From: Tanytarsus gracilentus
Taxonomy: Eukaryota; Arthropoda; Insecta; Diptera; Chironomidae
Direction: 5' to 3'
Length of the DNA stretch: 64,000 nucleotides
Assembly: GCA_038502055.1 (NCBI GenBank)
Contig: JAXRKN010000037.1
Span: forward strand, 6,294,501 to 6,358,500
The position numbers and the translations under genes are program-made. The notes beneath the pieces were generated by a model, which saw only the letters and a list, made by a program, of their open reading frames with translations, did no database searches and had not been told where the DNA came from. This document shows positions 1 through 12,700 of this stretch, piece after piece (the first letter of the stretch is position 1; each line of letters opens with the position of its first letter).

Positions 1-734
1 AGTACGGTATCAAGAACTAAACTGGAAATTATTTAATATGATAAGTCACTTTATAATGTAATTAAGGCTAACTTGCTTTCCTTTTTAATTTTCAACACTT
101 TGTGATTTTTCATCATTTAAGAATTCAGGATTCAAAAAGATTTGTTACACGTGAAAAAAAAACAGTTTAGTCAATCAAGTCATTTTTTTAAACGCTTTTA
201 AATTTTACTCGAATATAGTTGTTGACTAACTTGACTTTTATGTTGCTGTCAAGTTGATTTCCTAAGCTTAAGCATGCATAAGATTCATAAGGAAAATTTT
301 ATTATTTAATTTAATGCTGATACTCTGAATGAAAACTCTTTAAAATAATAAAAAAAAAAACAAATTTTTCAAAGCTTAAACGAATGAATTTTTTAAAGAG
401 TAAAAAAATTCCAGACATGTACAACAGTGTGTCTACTGTCGCTGCGCAACATAAACTCTGAGCAACGTTGAGGGGCTCATGAGCATCATATAAACTTCGC
501 TCAATTGTTTTCGGAATTTCAACTGAAACGGACGCACGATTTTCATGTTTTTCGGTTTTTATAAATATTTTCCGGCTTAAAAGTGACAAAAGTGCATAAA
601 ATATCATTTATTGAGCGCTCATCATCGAAATCTAAGCGAAAAATATCTTAATAGCTGTGAAAAAATTGCGAAAAGAAGAAAATTATTCAATTTTGTATTA
701 CACAAAAAATAAGTGTTAAAAATCATTAAACAAA
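1..734. other. Upstream region of Lasp, no gene seen
   Basis: AT-rich sequence in front of the first Lasp coding exon. It presumably holds the Lasp promoter and 5' UTR, but I could not fix a transcription start. The open frame on the minus strand at 311-607 has no recognisable domain and I take it as chance. Confidence 0.5.
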
Positions 735-3700
735 ATGAATAAAAATTGTGCTCGCTGTATGAAAGTTGTGTATGCCACGGAAGAGTTCAAGTGTTTAGAG
801 AAGGTACAGGATAATAATTGCGATAAAAAATTGTCTGCAAATCTCCAGGAATAAGATTTAAAAAATATGTGGCAGCAGCAAAAAGAGTTTAATGGCCAAC
901 AAAGTCCAATTTCTTAGCTATATGTGGTGTATAAAATACATACATGAAGAGAGCGAATCTTAACAACTGAAGAAGTAATAATAAGAAGAAGAAGCATCTC
1001 TTGTGTGTGTGTGTGTGTGAATAAAAAACATTTTCATTTGAGTAAAAAGTCGCTATAAAGTGTCATTAAATGGATTTTTATTTTTTTTGCATTTTCTCCG
1101 CAATGTATATACGCTTGTCATTGTTCACTTAGCAATGACGAATATAAAAATCGGCAGTGCTTGTGTCACCACACTACTGTTTTTAAAACCTCCCTTGGAA
1201 ATGAGAGAGAACTTCACTCGAATGAGTAATTGATGAAGTCATTGTCGTCGCTCTTCTGACTCTACTTTGCTTAGTCGGCTGCCAATTTTTTCTAGATACA
1301 CTAGAACCTATATGAAATTATGCTGAAGGCAATTTTTCAAGGTCAAAAAAGTTTAGAGATAATTTTACGATTTTATGAAATTCAATTTTTGAATGTTCTA
1401 GCAATTTTCTGAGTTTAAAAAAAATATATTAAGGCTAATTTATTCTTTATCGCAAAAAAAAAAGCTTTATCACATAAGAGAAAAAAATTCGGAATGCTTT
1501 TTGAAATGATAAGAAGGAATTTTAGTTACAAAAATTAAAGGTATTTAAAAGGAGAAAAAATTCTAAAAACCGGATTACTTTTTTCCGTATTATTCTATAG
1601 GGATTGCTACATCATGAGTTTGATTGTATTTGTGTGTTACGAGTTTCTTTTGCGCTTGATATGGGAAGAAGAATATTGAACACTTATAATCTCTCTATTT
1701 TCTTGTTTGTTTCCAATAGCACCGCATATAAATTCCCTCTCACTCGTTCTAATCACTCTTACGTTCTTTTTTCCTCTCTCCCTCTCACCGCGGAAGAAAA
1801 AATAACATTCTTCTTTTTTCCTACAAGAATGCCATCCTGCTGATGCGAGAACATATCAAAATATATAATAAGAACTTAAGTCAGAACGTGGTTCGGGTGG
1901 AAAAAAATATTGTGAACAAAAAAACTTGTTTGCACAGAGAGCTCAAGGTCATCATAATTAACTTGCAAAAACACAATTCTGCTCACTTTACTTTTGCTCC
2001 CGATCCGCGCAAATTTAGGCATTATTTTTTTGCCATTTTCTTTCATATTTTGTAAAAAAAAATGATTTTTCACAAAACCATCATTAAATGCCTCCTTCTT
2101 GCTCGAAACTCTAAACAATCGTATTCTCTTATTCGGCACGTAAATCCCAAAAAGTGAACATGTCGTAAACAATTGAAATTAGGCAGCTGCCCTCAGGTGG
2201 TAAATGGCGATGATGGTATTTTTCATGTCGTTCTTTTCTTATCAACAACTTGTGGCTTTTGCGACTAAAATTTACATTCTTTTCTGTTTAGCTGGAAAAA
2301 ATAGTTCTAGTGGTTGTTTTATAAATTCATTTCACCACAGAATGTCGCAATTCGCCGTCATGTTCTTTTTTTTAAAAAAGTGACTGAAAAGAATTTTCCT
2401 CAACAGAGTCTGATGTGTAAATGAATCAATCTAAAGTTAATGAGTTTTCATTTATCATCTTTTTTTTAATGCACTATGCTATGTCTGGCAAGCATGATGA
2501 TGTTTTTATTTTTGGGAGGCAGCATACAACATATGATGATGAGGAGGGAGAAATGAACAGCCAAACATCATCAGCACTTTTTTATGATTCATTTCCTTAT
2601 TACTTAAATGGTTCCATCCACACACAAGCACAAGTCTTCTCATTCAATTCGCTCTCGACATTCTTGATTTGCATGTGAATGGGATGGAGAGAAAAGTTTA
2701 TGTGCATATAAAAGAGCTTGACGAAACGATACACTTTTTAACTCTTCTTTAATTCACATTGCAGACACATTTGCTCGATGCTTGTTTGTTACTTGGCGAG
2801 ATATCAATGGCAAATTTATCTCGTATCTTATCACAAAAGCTATAAAAAAGTAGTAAAATGCAGTAATACAAGCAGGGGAGATAACGATTGTCACGAAATT
2901 CCAAACGGTTCGCCTATGTGTATATAAACTTGATTATATTTAAATTTTGCTGAATTAAATGCGACTATGACAGTGAATTTTGAGGTTTTATTTTGTCGAA
3001 AGATAAAAAAAAATTTGAGGTTGTGAGAAATATGAGTAAAATGTTTTTAAGAATATAAAATGTCGATTTTAAAGTCATCATGTTCACATCCTCACAAAGA
3101 TCAATGATAATGATGACGATTTTTTTTTGCATCATCAGAAAGCTATTGATGAAATCAAAAAAGATCACTGCAATTTCCAATTACAAGTCTGCGATTATTT
3201 TCTATTTTATGTTCGTATGGAGAGCCTAGAAAAATGAGAGCAAAATGTTCTGCTTAAATCGTGTGCCAAAGTCATTTAACCATTTAACGGTTCTTCTTCT
3301 CATCTGATCCAGAGCTCTCTTTTTTTTTGCCTCACGGAATGAGGAAAGCATATTTTATATGAAATTGGCATACATAAAAAGAACTTTTTCATATCATTTT
3401 ATAAACGAAAGGAAGTTTTTTATTAGTTCTGAATGGAGCTGAAAAAGTTTAATTTAATTTTTTTAATAAAGTTCCAAAAAACTCATTGCTAACGTAATTT
3501 AAATAATGAAAGAAGAAAAAATTGATCTCATATTTTTGTGATGACGTAATTAGTTGAGTATTTTCTGTGGAATCTTGTTTTTTTTTATTTTATTTTTCGT
3601 CTTCAACTTATCGCGCGAGTCTTATACACATATGCCTCAAGGTCTTCCACCTAATTTATTTATAGAGCTATGTAATAATAATTTGCAATGTTATGCACTC

Positions 3701-6700
3701 GCGTGGCCAGAAAAGGGCTTGACTTTCATTGACTTTAATGGTTCTAGTTTTCACACTCGACGCTTTATGGTCATTCTACCTCGTTCTCCTCAATATTTAC
3801 GGAAGTCATTTATAGTATACGCATTCCAAAGACTAGTTTTCTTTCTTCTTATTTAATTTTTTTAAACATCACTATCGTAGTGGAAAAAAAAGTAAGTAAG
3901 CAAAAATTCCGTCGTGTTTGCGGAAAAATGCTACAAGTATGAGCCCATTAAATATCGCTCAATAGTAGTTTACGTTACATCACATATTTTACGTTATTAT
4001 CATCTCGAAGTCATCCACATGCTCGAGCGTACCAATATGGAATTATAAAATTACGATTGCGCACATGTGTGTGGAAAAAAGATAAACTCGTTGATTGTTA
4101 ACTTTTTTGAAAATCGAATGAGAAATAATTTTCTTCTATATATAAAGCATCTCAATTTAGTTTTAATTTATGTGAAAAAGTTTTTAAGTTTTAGATAAAT
4201 TTAAATTATGCATAGAAAAGTCAAATAAGGTTAAATTAATTTAATTGAAATATCTGCGATAAATAAACGCAAACGTTTTTTTTATTTTCAATAAATTACT
4301 AAAAAAAATTTGGAATGTTCAAACTTCCCGAAAACAATTCCTAAACAGGTCGCACACTTTATTTGTTTTCAATTTTTCATTAATTAATTATGATAAGCCA
4401 CCTCATGTTATCAAATCGTAACATTTCAATTTTAAAAATACATTTAATGGTTTTCCTTATGAGCACACATTGCATCACATGTTAATGATTGATATACGAA
4501 GAAATTTTTTTTCGATCGGGTTTAACGAACCTAATAGCCATGTTGATGAATTTTTGATGTTATGTCGAGCCATACACTACAATACTATGGAAAGAGGAAG
4601 TGAATCAAAAGAGAACTTTACATAAAGATCTGAGAGAGTTTTCTTTTTGTCTTTGTCAATGCCTCTCGTCATCCTTTACAGTAAAAAACTATTCAAAGTT
4701 TTTCTGTAATTGAATCTTAAATTACTTTTGTGATCTTTCAACTCGAGAGTTTTTGCGCAGTTTTGATTTTTTTGTGGCATCAAGATTTTAATAAAAATGT
4801 ATAGAAAATCTCTAAATATCAATGACCCCACGAGTGCACTAATGAAAGTCGATAGCTTTAATCTAATTTTCAGCAAAAATTATTGTCAGCATGTGATGAC
4901 GTCTACATGTACAGACGACAGAAACGCAAAAAATGAAAAATGATGCAAATCTGTCAGCAGAGACAGAATGTATATATATGTCAGCCCATGCACATCATCA
5001 TGCAGTTGAAAAAAAAACGTTTCCAAATTGATTTTAATTTAATTTAATTGAATATCGGTGTGTGGCACTCTGTATCTTTCTTGCTGCATATATATGTGTT
5101 TTTTTTTCTCTCGAGAGATTAAAAGCATTTACATGTTTTATTTTCTTATTGCCTTGGCAATGCTGCTGCTGCCTTGCCATTATATCTCATCATATCATGT
5201 CACGAATTTTATTTAGCGACGGCTGCTGTCTAAATCATTTTTTGACGAACTGCCTCGCTTTCAATGACATTGTCGAAATAATAAATAATTTGTTGCTCCC
5301 GTCGAAATTGCAATCGTTGAGCGCACACACACACACACCTCAATTTTTACGTATAACAATTCAATTATATTTGGCTGGGAAATATTTTATTGCTTTTAAA
5401 GATGATTTTGTTTGTTTATTTCTACTATTTATGGGTCGACAATTTTTCCATATATGAGAGACTCAGAAAAATTCCAAACCACACCTTTAGTTGCTGCCAT
5501 ACACTTCTTTCACTCGTGTTTGATCCTCTTAAAGCTCAAAAAACAATTTGTTTTTTTTAAGAGTGAGAGCGCGATAATGAAAAATATATTTTTTTCATAG
5601 ATGCCCATTAACATCATCACGTCACTCTTGCGTGCGGTATTTTCTTTTTATTTATTCAAAGAGTGACATAAAAATTGATGGCTGATGGTCAAAGTCACTC
5701 AATAAATCAATTAAAATCAGTTGCTTCTTTTTACATTAATTTTTTTATGGACAATTGATTTATTCATTTGACCCTTCCTTATCATTTTTCTGACTTACAA
5801 TGATGTTTTAATTAATTGTGAAAAAATGTCACTGAAAATAATTAATAATTAAAAATCCATCATCACACACACCACCTAAATGACCCCTTTCAAATTATTA
5901 ATTTTTGATTGATTTAATGTACAAGATTCATTAAAATCAATCACGAAATTACCGCAAGGACACTGATCATATATTTTAGTGGTTATTCAAAATTCATGAA
6001 TGAAAGCACCACGACAAGAAAAAGAGTTGAGTTATGATATATTTTCATATGAAGTAGGTTAATAATACTAATTTGCATTCGTTGTTGTTGTTACACAAAA
6101 AAATTATATAATGCTCGCGCTCACATGATGATGATGATCGATGGAGGCTACTTTCAATTTCAACCGCACTTTTTACGCTCACAACTCTAAACAATAGCAA
6201 AATGATTTTTTGTCGTGCGATAAAAAGTTTGCATTTTAATTTAAATGTTTCAAGGACAAATCAGTTAGTGCGAGAGAGATAGGGTGATGACGAGTTTGCG
6301 ATGTAAAAATTAAAAGCTTGGTTTTGAAAAATTATTAGTTTAACTTCCAAATTTAATTCAATTCATTCACTGGAAAAAAAACAAGTGATAAAAAGTTTAT
6401 TTGGTGAAATAACACCTCAAACGTGATAAGATAACGCTCACATGTTTGGCGCTCCATCAACCGCAAAAATTCCTCAACTAAAAAAATTGCCAATTATGGT
6501 CAAAAGTAAAGTTAAAGTGTCGGCAATTCGTCAATTAATAATTAATTAGTGAGCACAAACCGTGTGTGTAATGTTAAAATAATTGTTTGGCATTACACGC
6601 TGCTCAGATTTGATTTATGAGAGTTTGACGATTAAGTGAAAGTGACACTCGGAACAGCCTACGCGCTGAATCGGGCATGCCTGAGTGAATTTTTATGCAA

Positions 6701-9700
6701 ATGAATGTTATGACACTAAATCAGCTATTATGTTGGGAGCTATTGACCTAATATCCGACAAATGAATATTCAATATTGATTGTTGCCCGCTGACTTGCCG
6801 CATAGACAAATGACTAGCCAACAACCGTCATAATAAATAAAAATGTTGCAGACAATTTTTTTAACTTTACCTCGTTTTATGAATATCTGCAATTATGCTC
6901 ATTATTTACTTCTTACATTGTAGGTATGGCACAAAACGTGCTTCAAGTGTACAGAATGCAACATGGCACTCAACATGAAAACATACAAGGGCTTTAATAA
7001 AAATCCTTATTGCGAAGCGTAAGTACATTTAAATTTTAAACTATTAACTTTGGTAACTGATTATAAATGTGCAGCCATATCAACTGCTCAATTAACCCTC
7101 AAAACGATTATAAAACAATTTAGTCAGCAAACACGATCATGTGCTTAATTGAAAAATTAATATTATTAAATAAAATAAATATTAATGCTTAAAAGCATTT
7201 ATATATAGCTGAATTAAGATTATTTTTAGCTGAAACACTGTTAAAAAAGATCTTGAGGCTGCAAGTTCAAGACCCGCGTTTGACTAGTTTATTTTTTTTG
7301 CTGTCTAGGAAAATTAAAATTTTTTTATTTTTACAATTCATATTTTTATTAATTTAAAGAATTGTCTCTCAATTTAAAAAATAATTTTTCGCTCATATAG
7401 CATGATGCACGACTAATTTTTGATCACAAAGAAAAACATTTTTACTTTAAAAAAAATAAAAATAAAATTTAAAGGAAATCCAGAAAGTGTGAGTCAAGAA
7501 TAAAAAATTACTTAATATCATTTACTGTAAATTTACTCTCAATTGTATATCCACAAAAATTTTAATCCGCGAGACACACACTGGAAGATATAAAAAGTAC
7601 CGCTGCTACAATTTCATGCTGTTTATAACACTTTTCTCTCCAATTCAGATTCGCGTGTAATTGTGTGCAAAACAGTTATGGCCAATTGTTGCATTTCTAA
7701 ATGTCACCCATTTAAGCGTCGTCATTGCTGCATATAATTTATCCTCATAATAATATTCGCTCCATTCTATTCCGAAGTGTGCGATAAGCGAATGCAACTC
7801 TCACAATTCCAACCTGGAAGCGCTTTAGCAAAAAGAGAAAAATGCTTTTAATTCACTTTGGTGAAGGATTGTTAAATTGTAGCGAACGATCGAACTGAGG
7901 GGTTAGTTTGAAAATTATGTCTGAAAATTATTCTAAAAAAACGTTAATTTTTGTGATTTTTTTAAAAAATTTATTAATTGACGTGATCTCAACATGAACG
8001 TCACGCTTACGCCCAACAAAAGCACAATTTTTCTTCTTCTCTCTTGACATCTACATTCTCGATGACGATTTGACTAAGTTAGTCGAGCTGCATTGAATGA
8101 TAAATGAATGTTGCGTGGTTTAATGTTGCAATTTTATGCATTCATTCATACGTCTGTATGCAGCTTTTATTTTTCCTATACCATGCATACACGTGACCTC
8201 ATGCATATCTCATTTTTCGCATCGATTGTGCTACAAAAAAGCTTTTTTGAATTTGATTGTTACTTTTTTTTAATATGCTTAAATCCAACGAGTGAAAGAG
8301 AGGCATAAAATGATCATAAAGATATTGAAAAGTTCAAGGTCACTAACATAATATGCGTACACATGAATCAAATTATATGTGTACCAAATTGTAAAGAAAA
8401 ATAATATTTAGCAACAAGTCAACGAGCAATCAATCGAGCATAAAATCGCTTGGTGGTCACAATCGATTTGATTTTTGGCATTTCAATATCCTACACACGT
8501 TTTGTTCGAACTTTTTCTGAAATTGATATTGTTTATAAGCTCATTTTGAGTTACATGCCATGCAAAAAAGATTAAAATTATATTCTTTTGTTGAGTTCCT
8601 AAAGAATTTAAAATTGTTGTTGAAAAAACAGTTTATCAGTGATAAATTATCACCCTTTAAAAAATTCCACATGATTGGTGGCAAACATTTAACCGCAATT
8701 CTTAGTTTTATGCCGTCGTTTAATAATTTTTTGATCCACTTTTTCTTCCTCTAACCCTCAATTGGTCTTCTCGCGCTCTCGAGAGCAATTATTTAAAGAA
8801 TGATGATGAAATTACGCGTCTGTGACCCGTTTACAGCTTCTGATTCGGAGTTTCCTAATTACAAGCGACAGAACAATGGTAAAGTGTAACAATATCAAAA
8901 GAGAGGGCGATGAAGTAGTTTTGAAAGAGCCACTTTTGCCACTCGTTTGCTGCATACAATGACTATTCAACCATTGCATCTACACTAAATTGACAAATTG
9001 AAAAAAATGCTACCTCGGATAACAATTGTGAATTAACTGAAAACACTTTTTTCTATTTGTTTGATCTCATAACGAGCAAAACCGTGCAACGGATGATTGA
9101 AAGATAATCAAAAAAATCATTATTTTTTGGTCATGCATGTAGTTATCACAACAATAAGACACAATTTTGATAGTCAATTTTCCCAATATCTCAACAAACA
9201 CACATAATTACGCAAAGTGAAAGTTTTAATGCAGTTCACGGAACTCGACTGCCTTAGAGGTGCCCCGCACTCAATAAGGCAGCATACAAAAAAATATAAT
9301 AACGACAATAATGAAATTGTCAATTGTGCAGACAAAACACCTTTTATGTCACAATGTTTAATCAGATTGGCTACGGCGGAGTCAATAAAAATCTAAATGG
9401 TTTTCAATTAACTATCGAAAATTGCATCATTGTTGTTAGTTGCTACCTCAATTTTTCTCTCGCACAGTGGCGAATGTTATAGTACAGTGAGAACTCAAAA
9501 CTGATCATAAAATTATTTTAAAATATTCAGCAATCATAAATTATATTTTACGAAATTTTAAAAAGCATAAAAAAATAGTGAGGCTTCACTGTACCTGTTG
9601 ATCGCTGCTATCAGCACATTTTGATCAATTCGAATGGTGATTGAAACTTTTCTTTAAAATTTCAATTTGTTCTCTTTCGCTCTCATATATATTTTTTTTC

Positions 9701-12700
9701 TCGGGCCAATGTTTAATGATGAAAGCAATCTCGCCTTTCTTAACGAGAAAATATTTGGAAATTTCATCTTTTGTTGAATGTGCGCGCGTCGTTAAATAAA
9801 CTTCACTTCTTTTTTGGATTTCCTCATCAATCAGCATCGGGAGAGCAAAATAATTATCTTAAAAAAAACGAGAACAATTAATGGAAAAATATCTCGAATT
9901 ACGGAGAGCTGTGAAAATGAGCATTGGACATAAATCAAATGGAGAGAAGGGAAAAAATGGGAACACATGTATATTATGCACATTAATGCATGTGCTAGAA
10001 AAATTGAAACACTCGGAGGTGGATTTAAAAATGTTTAAATTAACCATTTTTTTCCCTTTTATTTTAGGCACATTCCGAAAGCTAAAGCAACAACTATTGC
10101 TGAAACGCCTGAATTGAAACGAATTGCCGAAAATACGAAAATTCAATCGAACGTGAAATATCATGCCGAGTTTGAGAAGGCAAAAGGAAAAGTGACACAG
10201 GTAAGACTCATTGTCCACTCCTTGGCTACCTCTTCTAATCCATTTCTTTCTTTTTTTCGCTTCTTTCACGTTCGTGCAGATCGCCGATGACCCAGAAACA
10301 TTGCGAATTAAACAAAACACTAAGAACTTTTCCAATGTGGCATATCATGGCGATATTCAAAAGAAGGCACAAATGGAGAAGCAACGTGAACTAACTGAAA
10401 TTGTCGACAATCGAGGTAAGTGTCGCAATGCGGCCTTTTAATGTTCACACATTCGCAGTCACTTCTAAAAGTCACTCACAATTACTAATGGCGTAAGAGA
10501 TAGAGCGCAATATTCTATTTAATGAACTGCTCATTAAAATAATGCGCGGCTTTTAAGTAAAATGTTAAACTTACTGACTTTAATTCTCTCTCTTGCTCGC
10601 TTACATCGAGGATGTTTATCTTGTCATAATTTTTCATTCTTTTTTTTTGCCCCCACAATTTAATTTTGTAACTCACTCCAAAGTGAACTTTGACTTCATG
10701 AATTGAGGAATTATAATTCAATTTTTTAAAACGTACTCATCTGCAAAAAAATCATTGTCACAAAAGTAAATTTCAAATAAATTAGTAAAAAACTGTCCAC
10801 CCCTTGTCTTACAAATTCTTTTCTTTGTTCTCACGTCGTATAATGACATTGAGCTGTATAAGAAATTTCTTCAAAAAAAAGTCCATGCGGAAAACGAGCA
10901 AACTAGAGGGAATTAAAGGAGAGAAGTAGCAAAATAGAAGAAGATATAAAAAATAATTAAAGACATGTTTTCATTTCACGGTTATGATGGGAAAATTCTT
11001 AATCATTTTATACCATCATCTAGGCATATAGCTAGCAAGTTTTTGACCCACTATAATATCGCTATTGTATTATTTTTTTTTCATTATTTTTTTTACCTTA
11101 AATTCGTTATTTTTTATTCGCTAATATATTATTTAATGAAACTAATTTTTGTGCTTCCTTTCTTTTTCTTTATTTATGTGTCTCGCGCTTGGTTGTGTAT
11201 TTCATCTATTCAACCATCATCTCTCATTCATAATTGTTGTTTTTGTTGTTACCTTTTTATTCTTTGACTCACCAACAAAAAATTATTTTTCATTCATTTA
11301 AAATCACTTTTTGAACTTCGAAAAAAAAATCAATTAGACAACAATGAATCTGAATACTTTTCTGAAACGCTAGCAGCCGAAGTGTTGCCTCATTATCATC
11401 ATCAAGCACCGCCAGTTAGCGCTCCCGAGAAAGCACAAACACCACCGCAAAAGATATCTCCAGCCTCGTCCGTCGATGCCACTAACTACATGAATAACAA
11501 TGGCCAACAATATTCATCGATGCAGCCGCCGCCACCGAGCACTAATGGCAATAAGTATCAACAACAACCGCCGCCTCCCACACAGTATAACACCAATGGA
11601 AATGGAAATGGAAATTTACCACGCAGCACTCCCGTAGTGGTTCAACACGCATCCATTCCATCTGGCGGTCTCTCGAGTAACCAGCAAATGCAACAACAAC
11701 TCCAGCAAAAATACTACGATCAATATGAGTTTACGCGATCGAATGGAAATAACTATAACGGAATGAGTCAAAGTTCATACAGCAGTCCTCAAAAGACGGC
11801 CGCTTATGCACAACAACAACAACAGTCTCAGCAGCAGGCCCAGATGACGAGCAGCTATAATCAACAGATGAATTATAATAATCTTTATAATCAACATCAA
11901 AACGGAATTGGAAAAATTTCCGATTACGATCCGATGACCGATGGACCAAGAAATGTGCCACAAGCGGCCCGTCCAAACCAAACATTAGTGTACAGTTCAG
12001 ATCGAGCTGCGAGTGAGTAGACCATCATCACATCTAAAATCATCTCTCTTTTATTTATGATTTATGTTAACGTTGTAGCACCCACAAATTTTCCCCTTTT
12101 GAAATTTTTTTCCCATTTTAAATTGCTCTCGAAAATTTTCAAATTGCTTTTCATGTTTTCATGTGCCAACACACAAATTAGATCACATTTGACAACGCTT
12201 GACAATATTGACAAAATAAATTGAAATAATTGGAAATGAAATTGATTTTTGATGACCGATTGGTCGTCAAAGGATTAAAAATGTTGACAATTAATAATTT
12301 TTCACTTTTATCTCTTTAGTTTTGCAACAACAGCAATCTCAACAGAGAAGAATCGGCAGTGTGAACGAAATTGATCCTGTCAATGGATATTATGGCTCTG
12401 TACAAGACCCCTACATTCAGCAGCAACAGCAACAACAGCAGAGACAATACTTGGAACAGCAACAAAGATTGGCAGCTCAACAACAGCAAATGCTTCAACA
12501 ACAGCAACAACAAATTCAACAACAACAGCAACAAAAATCGGTGAGCAAAGTGGTGAGTGTGGTGTCGTAGAAAATTTTAGTGCATGATTTTGTAAGTTGA
12601 GATACTTAAATGCATGACTACAGTCGACTTTATAAATATAAACCAGCAAAAAATATATCGCTCCTAGCTGGGCTCGAACCAGCAACCTTTCGGTTATCTA

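Larger units (their letters stand above)
804..6923 (+). other. Lasp intron 1 (6.1 kb)
   Basis: GT-AG intron between the two halves of the LIM domain. It is AT-rich, with a (TG)9 tract at 1002-1019 and a (CA)n tract at 5324-5338. I see no coding exon. The small open frames inside (for example 3554-3856 and 5062-5457) are low-complexity and lack any family signature. Its size makes it a natural place for enhancers, but I can point to no specific site. Confidence 0.75.

Noticed and set aside
5062..5457. 131-codon open frame in Lasp intron 1
   Set aside because: Low-complexity, cysteine- and phenylalanine-rich product of T-rich DNA; no homology recognised.
12316..12685. Minus-strand leucine/valine-rich open frames
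   Set aside because: They are shadows of the CAG/CAA repeats of Lasp exon 6, and one runs into a tRNA gene.
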